Shown: positions 1 through 8,415, counted from the first letter of the stretch. The stretch is 39,147 nucleotides of DNA from CAYRJD01 sp964424585 (GCA_964424585.1 CAYRJD010000042.1:1-39147), one strand, 5' to 3'. The notes: generated by a model not told the origin, from the sequence alone. A program made the numbers and translations.

Positions 1-506
1 TGCGCTTCGGCGACGTGCGCGGCGTATGAGCCAGGGCCGTAGTGAAACACAAAACCCGCCCCGAGCGGCACGCACAGCACGTTGGTGCCATCACGTCGTC
101 GATCTGAAACCATCGTGACCACGTCGCGACGGCACAGGCCATCGAAGGTGCGTGCCTGCGGAAGGTCGCCGTGAGCGATGAGCACGTGGGTGCACGCGTC
201 GTCGGTCGGCAAAGCCACGTCGCCCGACTCGATGCGGGCGACGGCTTCGGTGAGCGACGCGTTGAGCCCGACGGCTTCGGTGAGTAGAGGCATCACGCTT
301 TGCGAACGAGCCCACTGGGCCACGCTCGGGTGGTCGCACACCACGCAGGCTGGCAGCTCGCCTGCCGCGGCGAGCACGTTGAGCACCATCAGCTCAGACA
401 GCCGCGTGCGCTCGGGCGCGCTCAGCGCTGGCGTGAGGCGCGCCTTGGCTTGCGCGAAGTCTTTGACCGGCACCAGCACGACAGGCGAAGCGTTGCGCCG
501 GTCCAC
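1..506 (-). CDS. cofC: CofC/FbiD-type guanylyltransferase of coenzyme F420 biosynthesis (3' end missing at window edge)
   Basis: Translating the minus strand from GTG at 506 gives 168 residues running off the left edge. The protein opens with VVLVPVKDFAQAKARL, the nucleotidyltransferase N-terminus of CofC (consensus vviPvK...AKsRL). It continues with VGLNASLTEAV, HGDLPQ and then the family hallmarks DGTNVL and YGPGSYAAHV. CofC/FbiD transfers GMP from GTP to 2-phospholactate or phosphoenolpyruvate, making the activated side chain for F420 in the cytosol. An earlier in-frame GTG at 581 would add 25 residues with no family likeness, so 506 is preferred. The gene is divergent from the 630-aa gene that starts at 591. 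A probable F420-dependent oxidoreductase lies about 5 kb away, which fits. What is seen is the motifs; which substrate is used is not visible. Confidence 0.88.
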   Translation of the reverse strand, partial: MDRRNASPVVLVPVKDFAQAKARLTPALSAPERTRLSELMVLNVLAAAGELPACVVCDHPSVAQWARSQSVMPLLTEAVGLNASLTEAVARIESGDVALPTDDACTHVLIAHGDLPQARTFDGLCRRDVVTMVSDRRRDGTNVLCVPLGAGFVFHYGPGSYAAHVAEA

Positions 507-590
507 GCGCGCAATGGTAAGTGACCGGCTCGTGAGTGGCTGGCCGACGAGTAGCCGATTGGCGGGCTCGCGGGCTGGCACGATGTCGAC

Positions 591-2483
591 GTGGGGCGTG
601 AGCTGGGGCCAGACTGGGTGCTGCCCGTACCAGGCACTTGGACGCTGCTGGGCACCACCGGAGGCGCGCGTCGAGCCGTCGTCGATCGCGCAGGCTTGGT
701 TGCTACCCGAGCGGGCTGGAGTTTGGACTGGTGGGTTCGGGCTGGCGACCGTTGGCTGTTTCCTTCGCAGCTAGCAAGCGGGCGCGACCGCCGAACGCTC
801 ACTCAACAGCTGATCGAACTTGCGCCGGTGATCGAGACGACGCTGCGAGTGCCCAAGGGGTCAGCGGGCGCGCGCGTGGTTCACCGGGCGTACGCAGCCC
901 GCACGCAAGGCCAGGACGTCGTGGTGGTGGAGGTGACCAACGAAGCGAACCTGGCAATAGCGCTCGCCGCAGCGGTGCGCCCGTACGACCCCGCCGGGCT
1001 GGGGCGCATTGACTCGCTGGGCGTAACAAACCGGCGGGTCTTGGTGAACGAGCGCGTCGCCTTGACTTGCGAGCGCGAGCCGAGCGACGTGCGAACGGCC
1101 AGCGGCGGCGCAGACGTGGCCACTCGGCTGACCGCCAACCTGCCAGGTGGTGCCAGCGACCCCGTTAGCTGCCAGCCCGATGGCGACGCGACCGCCTCTG
1201 CGCACACGCGGGTCGCCTGCGAGGTTGGCTGGGCTAACGCGGCGCTCATCTTTACGCTGGTGCACGGCAGCACGCTGCGGCTGCTGCTCCCGCTCGACGA
1301 CCCTGCGCCAGCACCGCCGCAGCGGACCGCACGCCGCTGGCTCACCGGTCGTAGGCGCGGCGAACGTCACCGCACGACCGATGCGGGCGCGATCTCAACG
1401 CAGTCCACCTCTTCGCCTGCTGCGGTCGCGCACGGCTGGCGCGCACACGCCGACGCCGCGTGGCGCTGCGTGCTGCCCGCCGGTCGCCTGTCTCAAGCGT
1501 TCGCGGCGGCGCGCACGCACTTGCCGCTAGCTATTGGTGACAGCCACCTAGACGTCGCGCCGTGGGGGCCGCAAGCCAGCGAGGTCGACGAAGCCGTCGT
1601 GCTGCGCTCGCTCGTCGAGATGGGCTACGCACAAGATGTGGTCGAGCTGACGCTGACGCGGGCGCAAACATCTGGCGGGCGAGGCGACATCGTGTGGCAC
1701 GAGCGTGACGTCACCGCGTCGACGCTCGTCGCCGCGGGCGAGCTGGTTCGCTACGGCTGCGCAGACGGCGCGCTGCTGAGCGCGCTGGCAGAAGTAGTCG
1801 CCGACGGAGCGCGCTGGCTGCTAGCGCAGCACGAAGCCAGCACCCTCACCGACTCGGCGCTCGACGGTGCCCATCTGTGGTTGGTCGCAGTGGGTCAAGA
1901 TCGAGCGCACCAAGCGCTCGTGGCATCTCGGAGGAAGAGCGCGCCTCAATCGAGGCGAACCAACGATGATGGCGGCGACCTCCGCCTACTCGCTGCGCGC
2001 GCCGCACGAGTTGCGCAGCATCAGCCGGCAGACGCAGCGCTCGTAATCGACGAGCTGCTGAGCTGCGCGTCTGACACGTTCACGTGGCCCACCCACGCTG
2101 GGACAACCTTCGACGAGGGCCGCAACGAAAGTGCTTGCGCGGGCCACGATCTCGTGGTCGCCGCGCACCTCACGTGCGCCGTGCGTCGCTTGCTGGTTGC
2201 GGAAACGCTGAGCAACGACGGCTTGGGTGTCGAGCTTGCTCGCTGGTGGCCGCAGGCCTGGCTGGGTGCCGAGCTTGACGTCACCGACCTGCCTCTCGCG
2301 ACGCACCGAGCCCAGCCGAGCCGAGCGTCGTTTGCGGTGCGCTGGCACGGCGAACGACCGGCGCTGCTGTGGGAGATAGAGGGTGCCAGCGACCAGATCA
2401 GCGTCACCGCGCCAGGGCTCGACCCAACCTTCGTCGCGCACGCCGCCACCGGCGAGGCACTCCTTGAGGCGCCTCCGACGTGA
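591..2483 (+). CDS. Hypothetical protein, possibly glycosidase-like (alpha/alpha toroid)
   Basis: The ORF encodes 630 aa from GTG at 591; the frame is open only from 555, so no much longer start is possible, and no clear Shine-Dalgarno is seen. I do not recognise the family with certainty. The N-terminal ~200 residues look like a beta-rich domain resembling the N-terminal domain of glycogen-debranching-like proteins. Residues ~210-290 are a low-complexity Ser/Thr/Arg region. Residues ~300-560 are Ala/Leu-rich helices, with repeated hydrophobic hairpins as in six-hairpin glycosidases. The last ~60 residues look like a small beta domain (SFAVRWHGERPALLWEIEG). I see no catalytic Glu/Asp motif I could name. 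It has no signal peptide or membrane segment. The stop overlaps the rnhB GTG by four bases (GTGA), so the two are probably co-translated. Glycosidase likeness is inference. Confidence 0.55.
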   Translation: MGRELGPDWVLPVPGTWTLLGTTGGARRAVVDRAGLVATRAGWSLDWWVRAGDRWLFPSQLASGRDRRTLTQQLIELAPVIETTLRVPKGSAGARVVHRAYAARTQGQDVVVVEVTNEANLAIALAAAVRPYDPAGLGRIDSLGVTNRRVLVNERVALTCEREPSDVRTASGGADVATRLTANLPGGASDPVSCQPDGDATASAHTRVACEVGWANAALIFTLVHGSTLRLLLPLDDPAPAPPQRTARRWLTGRRRGERHRTTDAGAISTQSTSSPAAVAHGWRAHADAAWRCVLPAGRLSQAFAAARTHLPLAIGDSHLDVAPWGPQASEVDEAVVLRSLVEMGYAQDVVELTLTRAQTSGGRGDIVWHERDVTASTLVAAGELVRYGCADGALLSALAEVVADGARWLLAQHEASTLTDSALDGAHLWLVAVGQDRAHQALVASRRKSAPQSRRTNDDGGDLRLLAARAARVAQHQPADAALVIDELLSCASDTFTWPTHAGTTFDEGRNESACAGHDLVVAAHLTCAVRRLLVAETLSNDGLGVELARWWPQAWLGAELDVTDLPLATHRAQPSRASFAVRWHGERPALLWEIEGASDQISVTAPGLDPTFVAHAATGEALLEAPPT

Positions 2484-3220
2484 GAGCAAGCGCCGCCGGC
2501 CCCACCTTCGACCTCGAGCGACACGCCTGGTCGACCGGCGAACAGCTGGTGGTCGGCATGGACGAGGTAGGACGAGGAGCGTGGGCCGGCCCGGTAACCG
2601 TCGGCGCAGTCGCGCTCAGCCGTCACGCAGCCGCGAGCGCGCCCAGCGGCGTGCGCGACTCAAAGCAACTCTCGCCTGCGCGGCGCTCGCGCCTGTTCGC
2701 CGAACTTGCCGACTGGCTCGCGACTGCCCCGGCGTCGGCCGCTGTCGGCCACGCCAGCGCCGCCGAGTGCGACGGGCTTGGCATGACCGCTGCGATCGCG
2801 CTGGCCGCCAGCCGCGCGCTCGACGCGCTCGCACTTTCGCCCGACCGCGTGCTGGTAGACGGCCAGCAGGCGTTCGTCGACGGTCCGCCGACGACGGCCG
2901 TAGTGAAGGGCGACGACACGTGCTGGTCGATAGCCGCCGCCTCGATCGTCGCGAAGGTCACCCGAGATCGGCTGATGGCCGACGCCGCTACGACGTTCGC
3001 GCCGTACGGCTTCAAGCGCAACGTGGGCTACCCGGCGCCCGCACATCGGGCCGCGCTAGCGAGCCACGGCCCGTGCGCGCTGCATCGGATGTCGTGGTCG
3101 CCGCTCGCGGCGCTCGACAACTTGAGCCCGCTGTGGCGAGATAGCCCGCAGTGGGCATCCTTCCCCAACGAGCTGGCCGACCGCTGGCCAGCAGCCAACC
3201 AGGAGGCAGCGAACCGTTGA
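2480..3220 (+). CDS. rnhB: Ribonuclease HII
   Basis: 246 aa. RNase HII cuts the RNA strand of RNA-DNA hybrids and removes single ribonucleotides from DNA in the cytosol. The metal-binding acidic residues are visible: GMDEVGRG with D28 and E29, then VRDSKQLSP, then VLVDGQQAF. The conserved helix WSIAAASIVAKVTRD and the terminal GYPAPAHRAAL (family GYgt..H..al) follow. An extra ~15 residues precede the first strand. The GTG start overlaps the previous stop as GTGA, and the TGA stop overlaps the TTG start of the next gene as TTGA, so all three genes appear translationally coupled. Length is normal for the type 2 family. Confidence 0.95.
   Translation: MRASAAGPTFDLERHAWSTGEQLVVGMDEVGRGAWAGPVTVGAVALSRHAAASAPSGVRDSKQLSPARRSRLFAELADWLATAPASAAVGHASAAECDGLGMTAAIALAASRALDALALSPDRVLVDGQQAFVDGPPTTAVVKGDDTCWSIAAASIVAKVTRDRLMADAATTFAPYGFKRNVGYPAPAHRAALASHGPCALHRMSWSPLAALDNLSPLWRDSPQWASFPNELADRWPAANQEAANR
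3201..3219 (+). promoter_or_regulatory. Ribosome binding site and TTG start of the methyltransferase gene
   Basis: AGGAGG at 3201-3206 lies ten bases before TTG at 3217-3219, inside the end of rnhB. This fixes the methyltransferase start at TTG 3217 rather than at an in-frame candidate at 3151 that would overlap rnhB by 70 bases. Confidence 0.75.
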
Positions 3221-4122
3221 GCCCCGCACCCGCCAACTCATCCGACGCTTCGGCAGCTTCTGCGCAGACCAGTTACTGGCAAAGCGAGGCCTCGGCGTGG
3301 CTGCGCTACGCCGACCAGCTAGACGCCCAGCTCGACGTGTTCGGCGCCGAGGCGCAGCGCACCGCACAGAAACGCTTGAGCGTCGAGTCGCTCGACGGCA
3401 TCAAGGCTGCCGACGTGGGCTGCGGCGCGGGCCGCACGACGATCCAGATCGCAGCGTCAAGCGGAGCCGCCGGAACCGCAATCGGCGTCGACGTGAACGC
3501 CGAGCTGATCGATCTCGCCCGCCAGCGGGCCGCCGCCGAAGCCGCTACAAACACAACGTTCGTCTGCGCCGATGCGGCGACCGTCGATCTGCGGGCACTC
3601 GCCCCAGACGCGCCAGCCGCCGGCTACGACCTCATCTACTCACGCTTCGGCGTGATGTTCTTCGCCGACCCGTCGGCCGCGTTCGCCAACCTGCTGGCCG
3701 CAGCCAGGCCAGCTGGCGTGCTGGCGTTCGTGTGCTGGGGAGCGTCGCACCGCAACCCGTGGATGACGACCGCCAACCGAGCCGCGATGGAGCTGGTCAC
3801 CTTCGCCGCGCCGCGCGTCGACCCGTTCGCGTTTGGCGAGCCGTCGCTGGTGAGTTCGTATCTGGCGGAAGCTGGCTGGAACGACGTGCTGATCGAACCG
3901 TTCACGCCCGAGGTCACGCTCTTTGGCGGCGGCACCGCAGCCGAGGTCGTCGACGGGCTGATCGAGTTGGGCCCCGCTGGCGTCGCGCTCAACGGTGCCG
4001 ACGCGCAGCTGCGCGAACGGGTGAGAGCGGCGATGGTCGACGCGCTCGCACCGCACGAGACCGACACCGGGGTTGTCTTGCCTAGCGCGGCGTGGCTGGT
4101 GAGCGCAGTGGCGCCTGGCTAA
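3217..4122 (+). CDS. Class I SAM-dependent methyltransferase
   Basis: 301 aa from TTG 3217, chosen because of AGGAGG ten bases upstream and the TTGA overlap with rnhB. The SAM-binding Rossmann core is clear: motif I VGCGAGRTTIQIA, then GVDVNAELIDLARQ at strand beta-2, CADAATVDL near motif II, and YDLIYSRFGVMFF followed by FANLLAAARPAGVLAFVCW (motif III region). This is a UbiE/Methyltransf_25-like fold. The C-terminal third (PRVDPFAFGEPSLVSSYLAEAGW onwards) resembles small-molecule O- or C-methyltransferases where it caps the substrate pocket. The substrate cannot be told from sequence. Its neighbour rnhB gives no metabolic hint; the overlap implies co-expression only. Confidence 0.85.
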   Translation: MSPAPANSSDASAASAQTSYWQSEASAWLRYADQLDAQLDVFGAEAQRTAQKRLSVESLDGIKAADVGCGAGRTTIQIAASSGAAGTAIGVDVNAELIDLARQRAAAEAATNTTFVCADAATVDLRALAPDAPAAGYDLIYSRFGVMFFADPSAAFANLLAAARPAGVLAFVCWGASHRNPWMTTANRAAMELVTFAAPRVDPFAFGEPSLVSSYLAEAGWNDVLIEPFTPEVTLFGGGTAAEVVDGLIELGPAGVALNGADAQLRERVRAAMVDALAPHETDTGVVLPSAAWLVSAVAPG

Positions 4123-4155
4123 CGGCAGCCAGCCATCCGGCTCGGGCTAACGGGC

Positions 4156-5415
4156 TCAGCTGCGCTGGGTGCCCACCTTCAGCTCACGGAACGGGCTGGT
4201 CGTGTCGATGCCGGGCTCTTTCGGCAGCCCGAGCACCCGCTCGCCGACGATGTTGCGCATCACCTCATCTGAGCCGCCGGCGATGCGCATCGCCGGAAAG
4301 CCCAGCACGACGCCCGACCACGAGTAGGTCCCCCACTCGCCGGTGTCGGCCACCAGCTTCGGGCCGAGTGCGGTGGCGACCAGCTCGCACGTGGCGTTGA
4401 GCTGACGGGTGAGCCCCATCTTGGCGAGCGACATCTCGGGCCCAGGCGTCTTGCCTGCCCGCAGCGCATCCATCGTGCGCTGGTTCGACCACGACAGCAG
4501 CTTGTTGTAGGTGTAGACCCGCATGAGCGACTGGCGCGCCAGCGCGTCGTCGCTCAGTTCGTAGTGGCGAACCATCGCGCTGAGCTTGGTGTAGCTGCCG
4601 CCGCTGCCGGAGCCGCCTGCGCCGATCGACGCTCGCTCGTTCATCAGCGTGGTCAGCGCCACGCCCCAGCCGGCGTTGACGTCGCCCAGCCGGTGCGTGT
4701 CGGGCACGCGCACGTCGCTGAAGTAGACCTCGTTGAAGTTTGCGCCGCCGGTCATCTGGCGCAACGGCTTCACCTCGACGCCCGGAGCGTTCATGTCGAC
4801 CAGAAACCCAGTGAGGCCTTGGTGCTTGGGCAGGTCGAAGTCTGAGCGGGCGATCACCTCGCCGACGTCGCTGTAGTGCGCGCCAGACGTCCACACCTTC
4901 TGGCCGTTCAGCACCCACTCGTCGCCGTCGCGTTCGGCGCGCATCTGCAGGCTCGCCAGATCTGAGCCGGCGCCGGGCTCGCTGAACAGCTGACAGCCGA
5001 CGATGTCGGCCCGGTACATCTTGGGCAGCACGTCGGCCGCGACGTCGGGCTGGGCGTGAGCGAGGATGGTCGGCGCCACCATGCCGAGCCCGATGCCGAA
5101 GAAGCTGCCGTCGGGCGTGTCGAACTGGTTTTCGAGCTGCGTCCAGAGGCGCTCGAACTTGCGAGGCAGACCGCCGCCGCCCAGCTCGGTCGGGCCGCTG
5201 ATCCAGCCGAACCCCGCGTCGTACTTCGCCGCACGCCACGCCTTGGCCACAGCCAGATCACGCTCTTCGGTCTCGCGGTCGACCTCCTCGAACATCGACG
5301 AGTTGTCGGGGCCCTCGCCCCACACGAACGCCTTGCGTTCGGCCCGACGCGGCGCGTTGGCTTCGAGAAACTCGGTGGCCTCGGTGGTGAACTGCTCTTG
5401 CGTCATCGTTGCCAT
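4156..5415 (-). CDS. Acyl-CoA dehydrogenase family protein
   Basis: 419 aa from ATG 5415, preceded by GAGGGGAG at a good distance; an upstream in-frame start at 5460 is less likely. Acyl-CoA dehydrogenases oxidise acyl-CoA to enoyl-CoA with FAD, passing electrons to ETF. Visible are the FAD/substrate motif QLFSEPGAGSDLASL, VWTSGAHYSD, the beta-domain segment EVYFSDVRVPDTHRLG, and the C-terminal AGGSDEVMRNIVGERVLGLP. At the place where medium-chain enzymes carry the base in YEGT, this protein has GG, so the catalytic Glu, if present, lies elsewhere, as in isovaleryl-CoA-type enzymes. It may act on a branched, steroid-side-chain or other unusual CoA ester. It is divergent from the NifU-like gene, with 70 bases between them. 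Confidence 0.93.
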   Translation of the reverse strand: MATMTQEQFTTEATEFLEANAPRRAERKAFVWGEGPDNSSMFEEVDRETEERDLAVAKAWRAAKYDAGFGWISGPTELGGGGLPRKFERLWTQLENQFDTPDGSFFGIGLGMVAPTILAHAQPDVAADVLPKMYRADIVGCQLFSEPGAGSDLASLQMRAERDGDEWVLNGQKVWTSGAHYSDVGEVIARSDFDLPKHQGLTGFLVDMNAPGVEVKPLRQMTGGANFNEVYFSDVRVPDTHRLGDVNAGWGVALTTLMNERASIGAGGSGSGGSYTKLSAMVRHYELSDDALARQSLMRVYTYNKLLSWSNQRTMDALRAGKTPGPEMSLAKMGLTRQLNATCELVATALGPKLVADTGEWGTYSWSGVVLGFPAMRIAGGSDEVMRNIVGERVLGLPKEPGIDTTSPFRELKVGTQRS

Positions 5416-5485
5416 TGGCACTCCCCTCGGTGGTGTTTGGCGGTTTAGGTGGCCCCGCAAGCTAGCCGAACTAGATTTTGTCGCC

Positions 5486-5779
5486 GTGGGTCAGCCCGTT
5501 CGAGTAGCCGAGAAGCCGTCGACCGCGCGCCCCGGCGCGGTGCGGTTTGAGACGAACCGTCCGCTCACCGGAATGGGCCACCGCTACTACAGCAGCGCCG
5601 CCGACGCGATCAACGACGAAGACCCGGCCGACGTGCTGGCGACGCGGCTGTTCGAGCGCGGCGGCATCGACCGCATCCACGTCAACGGCAGCGTGGCGAC
5701 GGTCGACATCGCCAAGGGCTACGACACCGAAGGCATCGTCGACATCATCACCGACCTGTTCGCGCACTACAACGACTGA
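5486..5779 (+). CDS. NifU N-terminal (Nfu N) domain small protein
   Basis: 97 aa from GTG 5486. The sequence PVRVAEKPSTARPGAVRFE, then GMGHRYYSS, ADVLATRLFERGGIDRIHV and the final IITDLFAHYND match the stand-alone Nfu/NifU N-terminal domain found in actinobacteria. In full-length Nfu this domain sits beside the Fe-S binding CxxC domain. Here there is no Cys pair, so it is unlikely to carry a cluster itself; a partner or scaffold role is inference. The in-frame upstream region would run into the divergent dehydrogenase gene, so the GTG is preferred. The next gene starts 19 bases after the stop, suggesting an operon with the LLM oxidoreductase. Confidence 0.75.
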   Translation: MGQPVRVAEKPSTARPGAVRFETNRPLTGMGHRYYSSAADAINDEDPADVLATRLFERGGIDRIHVNGSVATVDIAKGYDTEGIVDIITDLFAHYND

Positions 5780-5798
5780 CGCGAACGTCGGTCGCATC

Positions 5799-6869
5799 GT
5801 GAAGACGGAAACGCTGCTGCCTCTGGGCAAGCTCGATCCCGGGTTGCGCGAGCCAGAAGTCCCGCTCGACGTCCCCACCATCGCGACAGGTGCCGCCGAG
5901 GTGGAGTCGCTCGGCTACGACGCGCTGGTGGTCGAAGAAACCAAAGACGACCCGTACCAGCTGCTAGCGCTGGCCGCGACCTCCACGTCGACGTTGGGCT
6001 TGGGCACATCGGTCGCGATGGCGTTCCCGCGTTCACCTACGATCACGGCACTGTCGGCTTGGACGCTGCAAAAGGTGTCCGCCGGGCGCGCCATCTTGGG
6101 CTTGGGCTCGCAAGTTCGCGGCCACATTCGTCGCCGGTACGGCATGGAGTGGCACGCTCCCGCGCCCTGGATGCGCGACTACATCGGGGCCGTGCGGGCG
6201 GTGTGGCGTTGCTGGCAAGAACGCACAGTGCTCGACTACGTGAGCGACCACTACAAGCTCAACTTGATGGTCCCGCTGTTTGACCCAGGGCCGATTGATC
6301 ATCCGCACATTCCGGTTCACCTCGCCGCGATCAATCCCGCTATGTGCCAGGTGGCTGGCGAAGTCGCGGACGGCATTCGGCTGCACCCGGTTTGCTCGCC
6401 GCTGTTCGTCGAGCAGGTCATGGCTCCCGCGGTCGCGCGAGGAGCAGCGAAGGCGGGCCGCGACCAGGCATCGGTCGAGTGGAGCATGAAGCCGCTGGTC
6501 GCCACCGCGCCTACTAATGCGGCGCTAGACGTGGTCGCACAGACCGTGCGAGCCAGGGTCGGCTTCTACCTCTCGACGCCGTCGTATCGAGCCACGTTCG
6601 ACGTGCACGGCTGGGGTGACGCCGCAGACGCCGCCGCGGCGTTGTCGAAAGAGCAGCGCTGGGACGACATCGTGCCGCTCGTTTCCGACGAGATGCTGCA
6701 CACGATCGCCACGGTCGGCACCCACGACAACATCGGACGGTTGTTGACCGAGCGCTACGCGAACCTGATCGACCGCATCGAGTTTTCCATCCCGGTGACG
6801 ACGGCGAGCGAGGCTGAGCGTCTTCGGGCAATACTGAACGAACTTGCCGGCACACGCCGGCGCCGATAG
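5799..6869 (+). CDS. LLM-class oxidoreductase, probably F420-dependent
   Basis: 356 aa from GTG 5799. It is a luciferase-like TIM-barrel protein: AAEVESLGYDALVVEE, LAATSTSTLGLGTSVAMAFPRSP, SAGRAILGLGSQVRGHIRRRYG and AGEVADGIRLHPVCSP are the usual barrel strands, with GLGSQV near the F420/FMN phosphate site. The length and the GLGSQ(V) form are typical of actinobacterial F420-dependent LLM proteins, which move hydride between F420 and an organic substrate. The substrate is unknown. It is preceded by the NifU-like gene (19-base gap) and followed 21 bases later by an SDR with a strong AAGGAGG. A two-step redox pathway on one substrate is plausible but inferred. The presence of cofC in this window supports F420 use. 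Confidence 0.85.
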   Translation: MKTETLLPLGKLDPGLREPEVPLDVPTIATGAAEVESLGYDALVVEETKDDPYQLLALAATSTSTLGLGTSVAMAFPRSPTITALSAWTLQKVSAGRAILGLGSQVRGHIRRRYGMEWHAPAPWMRDYIGAVRAVWRCWQERTVLDYVSDHYKLNLMVPLFDPGPIDHPHIPVHLAAINPAMCQVAGEVADGIRLHPVCSPLFVEQVMAPAVARGAAKAGRDQASVEWSMKPLVATAPTNAALDVVAQTVRARVGFYLSTPSYRATFDVHGWGDAADAAAALSKEQRWDDIVPLVSDEMLHTIATVGTHDNIGRLLTERYANLIDRIEFSIPVTTASEAERLRAILNELAGTRRRR

Positions 6870-6890
6870 AGCACCACAAGGAGGTCAACC

Positions 6891-7634
6891 GTGGGAGTGC
6901 TAGAAGGTCAAGTTGCCATCATCACCGGCGGCGCGCGAGGCCAGGGAGCGGTCGAGGGCAAGCTGTTCGCCGACGAGGGCGCGACGGTGGTGCTGACCGA
7001 CGTGCTGCACGACGAAGGCGAACAAGTCGCCGCCGAGCTGGGGTGCGAATACTTGCCGCACGACGTGGCCCAAGAGGCGGCGTGGGACGACGTGGTCGCC
7101 CGCACGCTCGACGCGCACGGCCGCATCGACGTGCTCGTGAACAACGCGGGCATCTTCAAGGGTGCCGGGCTGATGGCGACGACAGTCGACGACTACCGCA
7201 AAATGATGGACATCAACGCGCTCGGGGTGTTCCTGGGCATGCAAAAGGTCGGCGGCGCGATGGCCGACGCGGGCTCTGGGTCGATCATCAACATCAGCTC
7301 GGTCGCCGGGCTCATGGGCACCCTCGGGTCGTTCGCCTACAGCGCCAGCAAGTGGGCGGTGCGGGGCATGACCAAGTCGGCAGCCAAAGAGCTGGGCCGC
7401 CGGGGCGTGCGGGTCAACTCGGTGCACCCCGGCTACATCAACACCGAGATGCTCGCCCAGACGGCCGTGTTCAACGAGAACTCAGATCGCACCGAGCGCA
7501 TCCTCAAGGGCGTGCCGCTGCGACGGGTCGCCGAGCCCGACGAGGTCGGACGAGTGGTGTTGTTCTTGGCGTCAGACGCAGCCAGCTACTGCACCGGACA
7601 AGAGTTCACCGTCGACGGCGGGATGTGGGGCTAG
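6891..7634 (+). CDS. Short-chain dehydrogenase/reductase (classical SDR)
   Basis: 247 aa from GTG 6891, seven bases after AAGGAGG (6878-6884). The classical SDR features are all present: TGGARGQG cofactor loop at residues 12-19, D37 after strand beta-2 (favouring NAD), NNAG at 84-87, N109, and the catalytic S137, Y150 and K154 (YSASK). The end, CTGQEFTVDGGMWG, is the usual SDR tail. The TGGARGQG form is common among steroid and cyclic-alcohol dehydrogenases, but the substrate is not fixed by the sequence. It closes the plus-strand run with the NifU-like and LLM genes and converges on the next SDR. Confidence 0.92.
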   Translation: MGVLEGQVAIITGGARGQGAVEGKLFADEGATVVLTDVLHDEGEQVAAELGCEYLPHDVAQEAAWDDVVARTLDAHGRIDVLVNNAGIFKGAGLMATTVDDYRKMMDINALGVFLGMQKVGGAMADAGSGSIINISSVAGLMGTLGSFAYSASKWAVRGMTKSAAKELGRRGVRVNSVHPGYINTEMLAQTAVFNENSDRTERILKGVPLRRVAEPDEVGRVVLFLASDAASYCTGQEFTVDGGMWG

Positions 7635-7644
7635 CCCAATGCGT

Positions 7645-8415
7645 CTAGCCCATCTGCTCTAGCGACCGCTGACGCAGGCGGCGCATTCCAGCCAACCAGC
7701 GGTCGGGGTCGTCGACCTTGCGATGCATGTAGGTCTGCGCCTCCGGGTGCGTCAGTATCAAGAACCGTTCGTCGCGCATCGCTTGCGTAACGACGTCGGC
7801 GACGAACTCTGGCTCGACGATGCCGTCGGTCGCGCCGTCCGCTAGCTGGCGCGGCGCCATCGCCGTGTTGACGCCCTGCGGACACAGCACCGAGACGCGG
7901 ATGCCGTCGTCGCCGTGGCTGATCGCCAGCATCTCAGCCAGCTTGATGCACGCCGCCTTGGTGACCGAATACGGCATCGAACCGACAGCAGCCAACAGGC
8001 CCGCCGCGCTGGCGGTGTGCACGAGGTAGCCCTCGCCCCGGGCCGTCATCGAACCGACGGTCGCTCGCGCCGCGTACACGTGCGACATCACGTGCAGCTC
8101 CCACTGCGACTGCCAGTCGTCGTTGGCAGCGTCGAGGCCGCCTTCGGCGCCGGCGCCGGCGTTCGAGAAGAACACGTCGATGGGGCCGTGACGGTCTTCG
8201 GTGTCTGCCACCAGCGCCGCGACCGCCGCTTCGTCGGTGACGTCTAAGCCGACGCCTTCACAGCCCAGCCGGTCGGCCACAGCCAGCGCGGCGGCTTCGT
8301 CGTAGTCGGCTACCACCACGGCTCTGGCGCCGTCGGCTAGCCAGCGTTGCGCACACGCTGAGCCGATGCCACCACCGCCGCCGGTGATGATCGCCACTCG
8401 GTCGTTCAGTTCCAT
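7645..8415 (-). CDS. Short-chain dehydrogenase/reductase (classical SDR)
   Basis: 256 aa from ATG 8415; the frame is open further upstream, but that part has no SDR likeness and runs into the divergent gene. TGGGGGIG at residues 11-18, D37, SNAG at 84-87 (the family NNAG), and the catalytic S136, Y149 and K153 are visible. The C-terminal ~55 residues (VVTQAMRDERFLILTHPEAQTYM onward) are the tail found in many acyl or steroid SDRs of actinobacteria. The start is divergent from the NtaA-like monooxygenase with about 70 bases between them, so they may share a control region. The end faces the preceding SDR with a ten-base gap and no obvious terminator. Confidence 0.9.
   Translation of the reverse strand: MELNDRVAIITGGGGGIGSACAQRWLADGARAVVVADYDEAAALAVADRLGCEGVGLDVTDEAAVAALVADTEDRHGPIDVFFSNAGAGAEGGLDAANDDWQSQWELHVMSHVYAARATVGSMTARGEGYLVHTASAAGLLAAVGSMPYSVTKAACIKLAEMLAISHGDDGIRVSVLCPQGVNTAMAPRQLADGATDGIVEPEFVADVVTQAMRDERFLILTHPEAQTYMHRKVDDPDRWLAGMRRLRQRSLEQMG

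Noticed and set aside
422..802. Minus-strand ORF of 126 codons overlapping the 630-aa gene start
   Set aside because: Arg/Ser-rich, no family likeness, and overlaps the better-supported cofC frame and the 630-aa gene.
3151..3216. Upstream start for the methyltransferase
   Set aside because: It would overlap rnhB by 70 bases, whereas TTG 3217 has AGGAGG at the right distance.
5066..5485. N-terminal extension of the NifU-like ORF
   Set aside because: It lies antisense to the acyl-CoA dehydrogenase and has no conserved sequence.
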